The notes: a model not told the origin generated them from the sequence alone. 64,000 nucleotides of DNA from Candidatus Kapaibacterium sp. (GCA_023957315.1 JAMLHE010000014.1:23627-87626); one strand, 5' to 3'; positions 34,948 to 45,168 are shown, counted from the stretch's first letter. Numbers and translations are program-made.

Positions 34948-35799
34948 ATGCAACATTTTCTTCCATGTAGGTTTTTAATTCAGGGTAGTGCAGACTCTAA
35001 GTCGTGTACTTGTATTATAAGTGTAAGCATAGACATGGAACGACAAGAAAAAAATGAAGTCCCTAAGCGTGGTTCTTTTTTGAGAGCCCTTCCTATTGGT
35101 TTGATTGTAATAGCAGTCATACTGATAGGCATAGTAGCGCTTACCTACAAGTCCGGCGAGTGGTACTCAGAGCAATCCATAAGCAAAATCGAAGTCGAAG
35201 GCAGCAACATTTTGAGCGAATCAGAAATCATGATTATGCTCAAAGACTCTGTGCTCGGCAAGACCTATTCCGAAATTGATATAGCAAACATTGATAAAAT
35301 GCTCTTGCAAAATCCATACATCATAAAAACAATAATCACACACGACGGCAAAGGCAAAATCCACGTCGAAGTATTCGAGCGTCAACCTACGGCAATTTTA
35401 ATCAAAGCAGACGGCAATTTAGCTTATAGCGACGATTCCGGGTTTACTTTTCCTTATGTGCCGCTCGAAAATGTTGACAATATTCCAATCTTAGGCAATT
35501 TATACTTAAGCGGTAGATTGAATATGAAAGCACTCAAAATGGCATTGAAAATAGTTGATGAAATCAGCAACACTGATTACGACATAATCATATCGCGAAT
35601 CAATTTCAAATCAGGAACAAGCTTTGAAACCATCACATCGGATTACGGAGTGAAGTTGATTGTAGATGCCTCATACCAATTAGATGAACAACTTAAGAAA
35701 TATGTAAGATTTGCGGCTAAGAACGAACGTACAATGATGTTGTCGGAAGTAAAATATTTAGACCTGCGATGGAGCAATAGGCTTGTGGCGGGTTATTAA
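34948..35799 (+). CDS. ftsQ: Cell-division protein FtsQ/DivIB
   Basis: Bitopic inner-membrane divisome protein that links early and late division proteins. A single membrane helix lies at about residues 47-67 (LPIGLIVIAVILIGIVAL), then a POTRA domain (ISKIEVEGSNILSESEIMIML) and the FtsQ beta domain (VEVFERQPTAIL, YLDLRWSNRLV). Two starts compete. ATG 34948 has AGAGGAAG just upstream and a promoter match, but adds 29 unusual Cys-containing residues. ATG 35035 (MERQEKNE) gives a conventional short cytoplasmic tail but has no ribosome site. First gene of ftsQ-ftsA-ftsZ. Confidence 0.85.
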   Translation: MQHFLPCRFLIQGSADSKSCTCIISVSIDMERQEKNEVPKRGSFLRALPIGLIVIAVILIGIVALTYKSGEWYSEQSISKIEVEGSNILSESEIMIMLKDSVLGKTYSEIDIANIDKMLLQNPYIIKTIITHDGKGKIHVEVFERQPTAILIKADGNLAYSDDSGFTFPYVPLENVDNIPILGNLYLSGRLNMKALKMALKIVDEISNTDYDIIISRINFKSGTSFETITSDYGVKLIVDASYQLDEQLKKYVRFAAKNERTMMLSEVKYLDLRWSNRLVAGY

Positions 35800-35837
35800 A
35801 ATAGAGAATCATAATAAAAACAAAAGAGATTAGATTG

Positions 35838-37190
35838 ATGACAGAAACACAACAGCATATAGCAGTCGGATTGGACATAGGCACAACCAAAATTTGTGCA
35901 ATTGTCGCTCAAAAAGACCCTGACAGCAACATCATCAAAATACTCGGTATGGGTGTTGCAGACAGCGAAGGATTGAACCGCGGTGTTGTAGTAAATATCG
36001 ATAAAACTGTAAGTGCAATTAAGCGAGTAATCGTTGATGCCGAACAACAATCGGGCATTACAATCAAAGAAGTAGTAGTCGGAATCGCCGGTGACCATAT
36101 AGAATCATTCCAATCGCGTGGTATCGTCGGGATTTCGTCACCAACAAATGAAATTTCAAAAAAAGATGTTGACAGATTATTAGAAGAAACACGCAAGATT
36201 TCCATTTCTGCGGACAAAAAAATCATCCACATTATTCCCCAAGATTTTACAATTGACGGACAAGACGGTATCATAGACCCGGTCGGGATGAGTGGAGTGA
36301 GGATGGAAGCAAACGTTCATATCGTAACCGGACTAAGTACAGCAATTCAAAACCTTTACAAATGCGTCGAAAGAGCAGGACTTAATATCAAAGACCTTGT
36401 TCTGGAGCCATTAGCCTCAGCTATGGCAGTACTGACACCTGAAGAAAAAGAAGTTGGCGTCGCATTGGTAGATATTGGTGGTGGTACAACGGACATTGCA
36501 ATTTTTGAAGAAAATCTTGTTCGATATACTTCTGTATTTGCAATTGCCGGAAAGCAAGTCACCGACGACGTTCGCAAAGGACTTGGAATAATACAGTCTC
36601 AAGCCGAAAGGCTCAAGAGGGATTACGGGCATTCTTTCGGAGCTTCAATCGAAAATGATGAAGTAATAATGGTACCCGGCGTTGGTGGCAGAGCCCCAAA
36701 GGAGATAACCAAAAATTATCTTTGCAATATATTACAACCACGAATGGAAGAGATTTTCGAGTTTATACAAGCTGAAATTATGAAGTCGCAATTCGGTAGC
36801 CAACTTGGTGCCGGAGTTGTAATCACAGGCGGCACGAGTTTACTGCGAGGAACAGATGAATTAGCCCAACATATTCTGCAAATGCCTGTGAAAATAGGTA
36901 TTCCATCAGGATTTACATATTCCGGATTAGTTCCGGAAATCGAAAACCCGATGTATGCAACTTCAGTGGGTCTTGTTTTGTGGGATATTCACAATTATGG
37001 CGGTTCCTCGCTAAATACAACTATTTTAGAAGGCGAATCGGTACAGACTGAAACAGAAGAAAGCGTTAAAATGGAAGCAGAAGTGGAAGAAAAAAATGAC
37101 ACAGAAGCAGGCGACAACTGGTTAAACAAAGTTATGGAACAAATGAAAAAAGGCATTAGCAACATCGGAAGATTTTTGAAAGAACTCTAA
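35838..37190 (+). CDS. ftsA: Cell-division actin homologue FtsA
   Basis: Actin-like ATPase that tethers FtsZ filaments to the membrane. Phosphate-1 motif GLDIGTTKICAIV at the N-terminus, the 1C subdomain (about 85-165), phosphate-2 motif DIGGGTTDIAIF near 211, and GGTSLLRG. It ends with an acidic linker (about 390-420) and an amphipathic membrane-targeting helix KKGISNIGRFLKEL. A TTG codon just before (35835) is in frame, but ATG 35838 is preferred. 38 bp after ftsQ and 29 bp before ftsZ, so one operon. Confidence 0.96.
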   Translation: MTETQQHIAVGLDIGTTKICAIVAQKDPDSNIIKILGMGVADSEGLNRGVVVNIDKTVSAIKRVIVDAEQQSGITIKEVVVGIAGDHIESFQSRGIVGISSPTNEISKKDVDRLLEETRKISISADKKIIHIIPQDFTIDGQDGIIDPVGMSGVRMEANVHIVTGLSTAIQNLYKCVERAGLNIKDLVLEPLASAMAVLTPEEKEVGVALVDIGGGTTDIAIFEENLVRYTSVFAIAGKQVTDDVRKGLGIIQSQAERLKRDYGHSFGASIENDEVIMVPGVGGRAPKEITKNYLCNILQPRMEEIFEFIQAEIMKSQFGSQLGAGVVITGGTSLLRGTDELAQHILQMPVKIGIPSGFTYSGLVPEIENPMYATSVGLVLWDIHNYGGSSLNTTILEGESVQTETEESVKMEAEVEEKNDTEAGDNWLNKVMEQMKKGISNIGRFLKEL

Positions 37191-37219
37191 TATTTTTTAT
37201 AAATTAATAGGATTAAATT

Positions 37220-38512
37220 ATGCCAATTGGGATTGATACTACTATTTCGACCGGAGCAAGGATTCGCGTAATTGGAGTTGGTGGTGGCGGTGGAAACGCT
37301 ATCAACAACATGATTTCGAGCGGTCTCGAAAGTGTTGATTTTATTGCAGTCAACACTGACGCACAAGCTCTTGAACATAATCTTGCTAAAACCAAGATTC
37401 AAATAGGTGACGGCACTACTCGAGGCTTAGGCGCGGGTGGTAATTGGGAAGTTGGACAAAAAGCTGCAGAAGAAAGTATTACGGAATTGAAGGAAGTTAT
37501 CAAAGGCAGCGACATGGTCTTTGTAACTGCCGGAATGGGTGGCGGTACAGGAACCGGAGCGGCGCCTGTAATCGCTCAAACTGCTAAAGAAATGGGTGCT
37601 TTGGTCGTGGGGGTGGTTACTAAGCCTTTCCAATGGGAAGGCATCAGAAGAAGTAAAAGTGCCAAAGATGGCATTGCACGATTGAAAGAAGGTGTTGACG
37701 CACTTATTATTATCCCCAACCAAAGATTACTTGAAATTATTGACAATAACACATCATTCAAAGAAGCTTTCAAAATAGTTGACGGCGTTTTGTTGAATGC
37801 TACAAGAGGAATTTCCGAAATCATCTCATGCCACGGTACTGTAAACGTTGACTTTGCAGACGTTAAAGCAATTATGTCCGGTATGGGTGATGCTATCATG
37901 GGTATCGGTATTGCAAAAGGTGAAAACAGAGCAGAGAAAGCTACTGCAATTGCGCTTAATTCGCCATTGCTTGACGGCGTATCAATCAAAGGTGCACAAG
38001 GCGTACTTGTGAATATTACCGGTGGCGATGATTTGACTATGAATGAAATCGCTCGCGCTGTGACTATAGTCGAGCAAGAAGCCGGCGAAGACACTAACTT
38101 GATTCACGGTGTGGTACAAAATCCGAATATGAACGAACAAATCATGGTGACAGTGGTTGCGACTGGATTCAACCATGAAGAAGAATCAGTCCCTGAAGTT
38201 GAAATAGCAGTTGAAATGAATACAAAGGAAAAATCTAAACCGATTGAAATTCCATTTCCAAAAGCACCTGTAGCCCCAAAGTTTCCTGTTACTAAGGTTC
38301 CAAGAGGATTCTATCACGAAAAAACAGGAGTTGTGCCTACGAATTTTGTTCCCTCAAGTCCGCGTGGTGAAATTCAACTCAAAAAGTTTGATATGCCTGC
38401 ATATCAACGAAGAGGTGTCGAGCTCAGTGTAACAACTAACACACCTGAGAATGATTCAGAAGCAAGCCACGAAATGCCGGATGTACAATTAAACGGTACA
38501 ACAAGATATTAG
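37220..38512 (+). CDS. ftsZ: Cell-division tubulin homologue FtsZ
   Basis: GTPase forming the Z-ring at midcell. N-terminal [17 protein letters not shown], tubulin signature [10 protein letters not shown] near 108-117, T7 loop [11 protein letters not shown] and C-terminal core GFN. The conserved FtsA-binding peptide is [11 protein letters not shown] (near 390-400), but it is followed by a further 30 residues ([16 protein letters not shown] region), whereas in many species the peptide is at the extreme end. Linker about 320-385. Followed by a bidirectional terminator. Confidence 0.97.
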   Translation: MPIGIDTTISTGARIRVIGVGGGGGNAINNMISSGLESVDFIAVNTDAQALEHNLAKTKIQIGDGTTRGLGAGGNWEVGQKAAEESITELKEVIKGSDMVFVTAGMGGGTGTGAAPVIAQTAKEMGALVVGVVTKPFQWEGIRRSKSAKDGIARLKEGVDALIIIPNQRLLEIIDNNTSFKEAFKIVDGVLLNATRGISEIISCHGTVNVDFADVKAIMSGMGDAIMGIGIAKGENRAEKATAIALNSPLLDGVSIKGAQGVLVNITGGDDLTMNEIARAVTIVEQEAGEDTNLIHGVVQNPNMNEQIMVTVVATGFNHEEESVPEVEIAVEMNTKEKSKPIEIPFPKAPVAPKFPVTKVPRGFYHEKTGVVPTNFVPSSPRGEIQLKKFDMPAYQRRGVELSVTTNTPENDSEASHEMPDVQLNGTTRY

Positions 38513-38520
38513 AGAAATAA

Positions 38521-38557
38521 AAAATGGGCGATGATTAATATCAGCGCCCATTTTTTT
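38521..38557. terminator. Bidirectional Rho-independent terminator
   Basis: Perfect 10-bp stem AAAATGGGCG / CGCCCATTTT with A-run and T-run on opposite sides. It serves ftsZ and the convergent DUF1573 gene. Confidence 0.9.
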
Positions 38558-38573
38558 AGAATTTTGTATAGTT

Positions 38574-39320
38574 CTATCTGTTTTGACCTGTCTTAGGTTC
38601 TTCTTTGGGGTCCACAATATTGCCCCATCCCGAAATTTCAATCAATCCTGATTCTTTGCTGTCAGTTTTGATTTTCACGCTCGAAGATAATCTACCTGTT
38701 GACTTTGGCATAAGTGTGGCTTCGACTGTATAAGGTACTTTAGGATTTAAAACATCACCAACTTTGACGTTGACTTTCATAGTCGCTTCACCATCAGTTG
38801 CACCGGCAATAACTCTTGCCGACACATCTACTCCGGTCACTGTTACCGGCTTATCGGTATTGTTTGTGATTACAACCTTTCCGACACTTTCTTCATTAAT
38901 AAAAAGCTTTGGAAAGCTCAAAAATTTCGGAAAAACTGTTATCGGACGCATTACATTCGCCTTAATCATCAGCATTGTTCTTTCTTCGGGTTGGTTTGTA
39001 AAGATACTTATGCTCTTCGTAACCGGTCCGTCATATGTTGAAACATTTAGCGTAACTTCCAACGTGGCATATTTACCGGGAGCGATAATATTAGTGTCAA
39101 GCGGTGCTGTGGTGCAACCACATCCGGGTTTTACTCGCTTAATCTCAAGTGTTTTATCCCCTTTGTTGTGAAGTTTTATACTTGCCTTAAGTGGGTTTTG
39201 CTCAGGTGTTACTCTGCCCCAATCGTAAGTAGTTCCGCCCTCTATTTCGAGCTTCGGTTGTGCTAACATTGTAGAAAAAGCAAACGCAAAAATCAATAAT
39301 GCTGAGTAAAAGATTCTCAT
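38574..39320 (-). CDS. Secreted DUF1573 protein
   Basis: Signal peptide MRIFYSALLIFAFAFSTMLA. A DUF1573 domain follows (TTYDWGRVTPEQ, LHNKGDKTLEIKRVKPGCGCT, APGKYATLEVTL) with the conserved GCGCT motif near 68-72. A second Ig-like ASH-type segment covers about 125-235 (KVVITNNTDKPVTVTGV, LMPKSTGRLSSSVKI). These proteins are common in Bacteroidota and are periplasmic or exported; function unknown. 248 aa. Monocistronic, divergent from the acyl-CoA dehydrogenase gene. Confidence 0.88.
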   Translation of the reverse strand: MRIFYSALLIFAFAFSTMLAQPKLEIEGGTTYDWGRVTPEQNPLKASIKLHNKGDKTLEIKRVKPGCGCTTAPLDTNIIAPGKYATLEVTLNVSTYDGPVTKSISIFTNQPEERTMLMIKANVMRPITVFPKFLSFPKLFINEESVGKVVITNNTDKPVTVTGVDVSARVIAGATDGEATMKVNVKVGDVLNPKVPYTVEATLMPKSTGRLSSSVKIKTDSKESGLIEISGWGNIVDPKEEPKTGQNR

Positions 39321-39534
39321 TTTATATACTCCTTGTATATTGTTTGTATATTATTATGTAAAAATAACAAAAATATCAATTCAGTCAAACATACATTATA
39401 TTAGAACGTTTAAAACAATAAAAGTTGCATATTTTGAACGAATGATTTCGAAAAATATGTAGCTTGTTTTGTTTTTTTTGTTAATTTCATAGTTGAAATA
39501 GTTGACGATATAAGAAAAGTATTGGAGAGAAATT

Positions 39535-40683
39535 ATGATTAATTTTGAATTGAACGAAATTCAAATGCAAATAAAAGACACAGCCGCAAAATTTGCACAA
39601 GAGGAAATGGCACCGGGCGCAATCGAGCGAGATATTCATGCTACATACCCAAAAGAAATATTATCGAAATTGGGCGAACTCGGCTTCCTCGGAATGATGG
39701 TGGACCCTGATTGGGGCGGCTCCGGATTGGATGCTATTAGTTATACATTAGCAATGGAAGAATTTGCCAAAGTAGATGCCGCAACAAGTATCGTGATTTC
39801 TGTCCAAAATTCTTTAGTTTGCTGGATTTTGGAAAATTATGGTACAGATGAGCAAAAGGAAAAATTTCTCCGCCCATTAGCCGAAGGCAAACATATTGGG
39901 GCTTACTGTTTGAGTGAACCCGAAGCCGGCTCCGATGCTCGCCAACAGAGCACCATCGCAGTTAAAGAAGGCGATTATTGGATTGTAAACGGTATGAAAA
40001 ATTGGATTTCTTCCGGTAGCAACGCCGATACTTATATCGTTTTTGCACAAAGCAACCCCGAACTCAAGCACAAAGGAATTCTTGCTTTCGTTATCCCAAA
40101 AGATACGCCCGGTTTTGAACCTGCCAAAAAGGAAGATAAAATGGGAATGAGAGCATCCGACACATGTTCAATAGGATTAACTAACGTTAAATTGACTGAT
40201 GAAAATCTTATCGGCAAAGTTGGCGAAGGATTTTATATCGCCATGAGAGGTTTGAATTGTGGTCGAATCGGTATCGCAGCTCAATCTGTGGGAATAGCTC
40301 AGGGTGCATTTGAAGCCGCTCTAAAATATTCGAAAGAACGTAAAACTATGGGAATCCCAATTTGCGAACACCAATTGATTCAAGCAAAATTAGCTCAAAT
40401 GTCTATGAAAATCAATGCTGCACGGCTTCTTGTGCTCAAAGCTGCTTGGTTGCGTGATAACGAAATGGACCACATTCGGGAAAGCTCGGAAGCTAAATTA
40501 TTTGCTTCAACAATTGCAAATGAAGTCACTCGTGAAGCTGTCCAAATTCATGGCGGTTACGGCTACGTCCGAGAGTATATTGTTGAGCGTATGATGCGCG
40601 ATGCAAAAGTAACTGAAATTTACGAAGGGACTTCGGAAATTCAACAAATTGTGATTGCAAGAGAATTAATAAAGAATTCATGA
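39535..40683 (+). CDS. Acyl-CoA dehydrogenase (short-chain type)
   Basis: FAD enzyme introducing the alpha-beta double bond into acyl-CoA during fatty-acid or amino-acid degradation, passing electrons to ETF. Motifs: YCLSEPEAGSDA (about 123-134), MGMRASDT, GRIGIAAQSVGIAQGAFE, and the C-terminal IYEGTSEIQQIVIAREL with the catalytic glutamate (about residue 363), the position used by short-chain/butyryl-CoA dehydrogenases. 382 aa, the normal length. GGAGAG ribosome site 7 nt upstream. No ETF or other beta-oxidation gene adjacent. Confidence 0.95.
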   Translation: MINFELNEIQMQIKDTAAKFAQEEMAPGAIERDIHATYPKEILSKLGELGFLGMMVDPDWGGSGLDAISYTLAMEEFAKVDAATSIVISVQNSLVCWILENYGTDEQKEKFLRPLAEGKHIGAYCLSEPEAGSDARQQSTIAVKEGDYWIVNGMKNWISSGSNADTYIVFAQSNPELKHKGILAFVIPKDTPGFEPAKKEDKMGMRASDTCSIGLTNVKLTDENLIGKVGEGFYIAMRGLNCGRIGIAAQSVGIAQGAFEAALKYSKERKTMGIPICEHQLIQAKLAQMSMKINAARLLVLKAAWLRDNEMDHIRESSEAKLFASTIANEVTREAVQIHGGYGYVREYIVERMMRDAKVTEIYEGTSEIQQIVIARELIKNS

Positions 40684-40714
40684 CTAAAATTCACCTCCGA
40701 AAAGTAAATAAATC

Positions 40715-41941
40715 ATGAATCATTCATTAGTGCGATTGATTTCCTCGCGACTTACACAAGGTGTACGGAGGAAAAGGTTTCTAAAATTTACAAAAATTGT
40801 CGCATTGGCGAGCGTCACGCTGGGATGCTTAGCTTTGATATTATCCCTTTCGATACTCGAAGGTTTCGACAGGAAGTTGCACAGCACCGCAGAAAGATTT
40901 TCGGCGCATCTTATCGTTACTTCATTCAACCGCGAACCTCTCCCGAATTATGAAGAAACGAGCGAAAAAATAAAAGAAAATTTTAAGCAAGTCACAGGAG
41001 TTGAGCCCATTCTCGAAAGGGAAGGATTGATTCGTTCCGATTTGCATACCGACGGAATTACTATAAACGGTATAATTCCCGAAAAGTCTGTCACAGGATT
41101 CGAGAAGTTTATCACCCAAGGCACATATTCATTTACTGACGACAATGCCAAAGAAGCAATAATTAGCGAGAGGATGTCCGAAAAACTCGGCGTAAAAATG
41201 GGCGATAAAATTGTGATTTTCACTATGAAAGACAATTCTGCACTCAATTTTGGCGGTATCAAAGCTGATAACTTCACAATTAAAGCTATTTACAAAAGCG
41301 GTATGGTGCAATTTGACGATGTTTTAGTCCTGATTCCGTTGAAACGAGCCGCAAAATTATTCGACATGCCAGATGGAACTGCTTCATCGTATAAAATAAT
41401 GTTGACCGATATGCACCAATCAACAGCTTTAGTTGATACTCTCGAATCATATTTGAGATACCCGTATTTTGCTTTTACAATTTTCAATTTTCACGGTTCA
41501 CTTTTTTCTTGGATTGAATTACAAAAGGAACCTATTCCAATCATTTTGGGGCTGATTTCGCTCGTTGCTGTTTTGAATATTATTACAGCTTTATTAATTA
41601 CTATTCTCGAAAAGACTAACTCCATAGGCATTTTGAGAGCTTTGGGGATGAGGAAGAGGGAATTGCTGGCATCTTTTGTCAATCAAGGCTTTGTAATCGG
41701 ACTAACGGGCACTTTATTGGGCACAGGCATCGCTTTTATATTTTGTAAATTGCAAGAAAGCTATGGAATTATAAGATTGAAGGGTGAAATTTATTTTTTG
41801 GATACATTGCCGATAGCCATTGTGCCGGAACATTATCTTCTTGTGATTGCAGTTTCTCTTGTGCTTACATTAGCGGCGACCATTATTCCGGCATTTATTG
41901 CTGTGAGCATAAGCCCATTGCGAGCCTTACGATTTAAATAA
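40715..41941 (+). CDS. ABC transporter permease, LolC/LolE-FtsX type
   Basis: Four-helix permease of the lipoprotein-releasing family: helix 1 at about 25-48 (IVALASVTLGCLALILSLSILEGF), a periplasmic MacB-like domain to about 265, and three C-terminal helices (about 275-300, 325-350, 372-395) with the FtsX-domain NSIGILRALGMRKRELLASF. Such proteins extract outer-membrane lipoproteins with a LolD ATPase, which is not in this window. 31 bp after the acyl-CoA dehydrogenase, possibly co-transcribed. Confidence 0.9.
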   Translation: MNHSLVRLISSRLTQGVRRKRFLKFTKIVALASVTLGCLALILSLSILEGFDRKLHSTAERFSAHLIVTSFNREPLPNYEETSEKIKENFKQVTGVEPILEREGLIRSDLHTDGITINGIIPEKSVTGFEKFITQGTYSFTDDNAKEAIISERMSEKLGVKMGDKIVIFTMKDNSALNFGGIKADNFTIKAIYKSGMVQFDDVLVLIPLKRAAKLFDMPDGTASSYKIMLTDMHQSTALVDTLESYLRYPYFAFTIFNFHGSLFSWIELQKEPIPIILGLISLVAVLNIITALLITILEKTNSIGILRALGMRKRELLASFVNQGFVIGLTGTLLGTGIAFIFCKLQESYGIIRLKGEIYFLDTLPIAIVPEHYLLVIAVSLVLTLAATIIPAFIAVSISPLRALRFK

Positions 41942-41995
41942 AATATTTCTAAAGCAAAATCCTCTATTGTTATTTATTAAAAATTAGGTTGCTCT

Positions 41996-42658
41996 ATGAA
42001 ATTTATATACTATCTCCTTGTTTTATTGTTTATTGCGACTAATCTCCAAGCTGCTAATTTCAAAGTCGAACCAACTGAAATTATCATCAAAAAAACGCCG
42101 GATTTCGATTATGTTTATGATTATGCCGAAATAATTAGTCTGACAGACGAACCTGTAACTATAAGTTGGGAGAAAGAGTATTTGACTGAAGTCCCGGCAA
42201 ATTGGGAAACTTCAGTGCAGTGTCCGGGCGAATTTCATTTCGATTCGCATATCGCAGGATTTACTTTCGAGCTAAGCGAGGAATCAAAGTTTGACAACAA
42301 ATTTATATTTCATGCCTATCCAAACCAATCATTCGGCTATCTCGAAGCGGCTTTTCATTTTCATGAAATCGGTTACCCAGATGATGTCCAGACAATAGTT
42401 TTCAAGGTAAGTATATATGATGTTATTAATAGCATTGATGAGCCGCACAAAGATGACTTAGTCCGAATTGATGGAAATCAAATCAATTTTACCGACAAAA
42501 TTGCCAAAGCAATGCTTTTTGACTTAAACGGTAACTTAATCGCCGAATGTAAAAGCGGTGATTATTATAATTTGGCTCATCTTTCAGCCGGAATATACAT
42601 CGTTAATCTCGTTACCAACGACAATCGAACTTACAATCACAAGATTATCAAGCGCTAA
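41996..42658 (+). CDS. Secreted hypothetical protein with T9SS-like C-terminus
   Basis: Signal peptide at 1-19 (MKFIYYLLVLLFIATNLQA). An all-beta region of about 115 residues (VEPTEIIIKKTPDFDYVYDY...) looks like an Ig-type fold but is not recognised. The last 75 residues resemble a short T9SS sorting domain (AMLFDLNGNLI, LSAGIYIVNLV, HKIIKR). Its stop codon overlaps the end of the convergent 417-aa gene by 4 bp. Function unknown. Confidence 0.75.
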   Translation: MKFIYYLLVLLFIATNLQAANFKVEPTEIIIKKTPDFDYVYDYAEIISLTDEPVTISWEKEYLTEVPANWETSVQCPGEFHFDSHIAGFTFELSEESKFDNKFIFHAYPNQSFGYLEAAFHFHEIGYPDDVQTIVFKVSIYDVINSIDEPHKDDLVRIDGNQINFTDKIAKAMLFDLNGNLIAECKSGDYYNLAHLSAGIYIVNLVTNDNRTYNHKIIKR

Positions 42659-43908
42659 GGCTTGCACGTTAGCAAATACACACGATTATTGATTACACCG
42701 AGTGATTCGAATCTTTCAGTTTTTCGATTGTATATTGCCTTTGAAGAGTAATCAACCATGATACCAGCATGTGTATTGCGTGTTTCCAAATAAGTCATAT
42801 TTAGATGTAATGATGTTCCGTAAGCAATTGCCTTGCCTTCGGTATCAATTGCAACAGGATGCGATGGGTCTAATCCGCCATAGACAACATATTTGCGACC
42901 ATTGACATTGACAAAGCAATCCATATCACAGCCCATAAAATACAAAACATCACCATCGTGAGTAAATCTGGGAACGCCCGGAGTCAATCCACCATTATAT
43001 TCCGTGGTGCTGAATACTACAAAATTAGCCAAATTGAAGGTTGCTCCATACGAGATTAGTGCAAGATTGGGATGCACAGCCAGTCCCCAAACATTGTCGT
43101 ACATCATTCCATAGAGCGGTTCTCGGTATTCATCCGAAAACATTACCCCTTGATATTTGGAGCTAAAGCCCAGCACTAAAACACCAACTGTTTTCCCGAT
43201 AGGGTTGACTGCGATTTCCAACACTTCTTTGAATTCTGTCGAAATTTCCTTCTCGTTGTAGTAAACTCTCCAACCGTTGCCACGTCTGCCTGCATAGACA
43301 AATTCGCCGTTTTCTTTGAATCCGGCATCTAAAATATCATCAAAAAAATCGCTGTCACGACCATTGATATTGACAACATGAGAGGTGCCTCTGAGTGCAG
43401 TAAAAGCAAATCTATCACCCCAAGGACTGATGTGTAATTTCCCGGCTCGATGCATAATTTGAATTTCTCTGCCGTTTAAATTGACATACTCTATATCTCC
43501 ACGATATACCGAATAAACCAAAAGATTGGTTAGCGTAGAAAATATGATGCTACCCGGGGTGACCGAGCCAAAATCAATAACTTCATAACGAGTAAACAAT
43601 TTCCAGCTGCCTACATCATATCCAAAGAATGCCCAGTTGTTACCATCATGTGAGAAAACGGGCAATGTCAGCGAGTCCAAGACATCGTACTCAACATCGC
43701 TGATTGTGATTCTGTATTTGAAACTAAATGGTGCTGTAATCACCCACCAATTACCGGTTGTATCAATTCCTAAGTCAATTAGTTGCTCTGAGCCATCAGT
43801 TATCATAAAGTCACGGCATCTGTCTGCTTGAGCAAATGTTGAGGAAATAACAAAAATTATAAAAAATGTAGTAAATATTAAAAACCATGCTTTTGTCATC
43901 ATTACCAA
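42655..43908 (-). CDS. Secreted beta-propeller-like hypothetical protein
   Basis: Signal peptide at about 1-26 (AWFLIFTTFFIIFVISSTFA). The remainder is a series of repeats, each pairing a VNGRxxxxM/V-type strand with HxxGxxxxF (FSHDGNNWAFFGYD, ISPWGDRFAFTA, FTHDGDVLYFMG), as in WD40-like/TolB-type propellers. No sorting domain at the C-terminus (ends YLLTCKP). Function unknown. Overlaps the 3' end of the convergent 220-aa gene by 4 bp, leaving no room for a terminator between them. Confidence 0.75.
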   Translation of the reverse strand: MVMMTKAWFLIFTTFFIIFVISSTFAQADRCRDFMITDGSEQLIDLGIDTTGNWWVITAPFSFKYRITISDVEYDVLDSLTLPVFSHDGNNWAFFGYDVGSWKLFTRYEVIDFGSVTPGSIIFSTLTNLLVYSVYRGDIEYVNLNGREIQIMHRAGKLHISPWGDRFAFTALRGTSHVVNINGRDSDFFDDILDAGFKENGEFVYAGRRGNGWRVYYNEKEISTEFKEVLEIAVNPIGKTVGVLVLGFSSKYQGVMFSDEYREPLYGMMYDNVWGLAVHPNLALISYGATFNLANFVVFSTTEYNGGLTPGVPRFTHDGDVLYFMGCDMDCFVNVNGRKYVVYGGLDPSHPVAIDTEGKAIAYGTSLHLNMTYLETRNTHAGIMVDYSSKAIYNRKTERFESLGVINNRVYLLTCKP

Positions 43909-44036
43909 AGTACCAGTTTGTTATTCATAAAAATTTTCGTAATTTAGCAAAATCGAATATATTAAAATACAAATGATAAACGTATTAGTATAATTATTGT
44001 AAAAAATTTCAGAAAATTATTGAAACGGAGTATAAA

Positions 44037-45098
44037 ATGAGCAAAATCACTGAGTATTTGGGCGAGAAATCCGATTATTTGTTAAATTTTTCGACACCAA
44101 AAATTTCTAAAGAACAACTTAATCTTCCGGGGCCGGATTTTGTGGATAGAGTTTTCATAAATTCAGACCGAAATAACCGTACAATCGGGAATTTGCAATG
44201 GATTTACAATCATGGACGTTTGGCTGGCACAGGCTATATGTCAATTTTACCTGTTGACCAAGGTATCGAACATTCAGCCGGAGCAAGTTTTGCCAAAAAT
44301 CCTATATATTTTGATGCCGAAAATATCGTCAAATTAGCTATCGAAGGCGGTTGCAATGCTGTTGCTTCGACTTTTGGCGTGCTTGGCATCGTTGCACGTA
44401 AATACGCTAACAAAATCCCTTTCATTGTCAAAATAAATCATAACGAATTGATGACTTTCCCAAATAAATTTGACCAAGTCCTATTCGGCAGAGTAGAACA
44501 GGCTTATGATATGGGTGCTGCTGCAATTGGTGCGACGATATACTTTGGTTCGGAAGAAAGTTCACGTCAGATTGTCGAGATAGCCGAAGCGTTCCAGTTA
44601 GCTCACGAGCTTGGGATGGCGACTATTTTGTGGTGCTATGTGCGTAATCCGGAATTCAAAAAGGACAAAGATTACCACGTTTCGGCAGATTTGACCGGAC
44701 AAGCAAACCATTTGGGTGTGACGATTCAAGCTGACATTATCAAGCAAAAATTACCTGAAAACAACGGCGGATTCGATGCTCTCAATATGGGCAATTCATC
44801 TTACGGAAAATTCGACAAGCGCATTTATACTGAACTTTCCTCAGACCACCCGATTGATTTGTGTCGCTACCAAGTCGCAAATTGTTATATGGGCAAAATT
44901 GGACTCATAAACAGCGGTGGCGCATCAGGTACAAATGACTTCGCCGAAGCTGCCGTAACCTCAGTAATTAACAAACGTGCAGGCGGACAAGGGCTAATTT
45001 CGGGTAGAAAGGCGTTCCAACGTCCGATGGAAGAAGGAGTAAAGTTGCTGAACACAATCCAAGATGTTTATCTTAGCCCCGAAGTTACGATTGCATAA
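44037..45098 (+). CDS. fbaB: Class I fructose-bisphosphate aldolase (DhnA/FbaB type)
   Basis: Schiff-base aldolase interconverting fructose 1,6-bisphosphate with dihydroxyacetone phosphate and glyceraldehyde 3-phosphate. Signatures of the DhnA/FbaB family are [17 protein letters not shown], a FIVKINHNE strand, [11 protein letters not shown] and the C-terminal phosphate loop NSGGASG followed by SGRKAFQRP. 353 aa. ACGGAG ribosome site. It acts in glycolysis/gluconeogenesis, alongside pyk and pta-ackA in this window. Confidence 0.94.
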   Translation: MSKITEYLGEKSDYLLNFSTPKISKEQLNLPGPDFVDRVFINSDRNNRTIGNLQWIYNHGRLAGTGYMSILPVDQGIEHSAGASFAKNPIYFDAENIVKLAIEGGCNAVASTFGVLGIVARKYANKIPFIVKINHNELMTFPNKFDQVLFGRVEQAYDMGAAAIGATIYFGSEESSRQIVEIAEAFQLAHELGMATILWCYVRNPEFKKDKDYHVSADLTGQANHLGVTIQADIIKQKLPENNGGFDALNMGNSSYGKFDKRIYTELSSDHPIDLCRYQVANCYMGKIGLINSGGASGTNDFAEAAVTSVINKRAGGQGLISGRKAFQRPMEEGVKLLNTIQDVYLSPEVTIA

Positions 45099-45112
45099 GG
45101 GAAATGAAATTT

Positions 45113-45151
45113 AAAAAAAAATGGGACAACGATAAATTGTCCCATTTTTTT
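45113..45151. terminator. Bidirectional Rho-independent terminator
   Basis: Stem ATGGGACAA / TTGTCCCAT, 7-nt loop, preceded by eight A and followed by seven T. Shared by the convergent aldolase and pta genes. Confidence 0.92.
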
Positions 45152-45168
45152 ATATAGTTAAATCAAAA

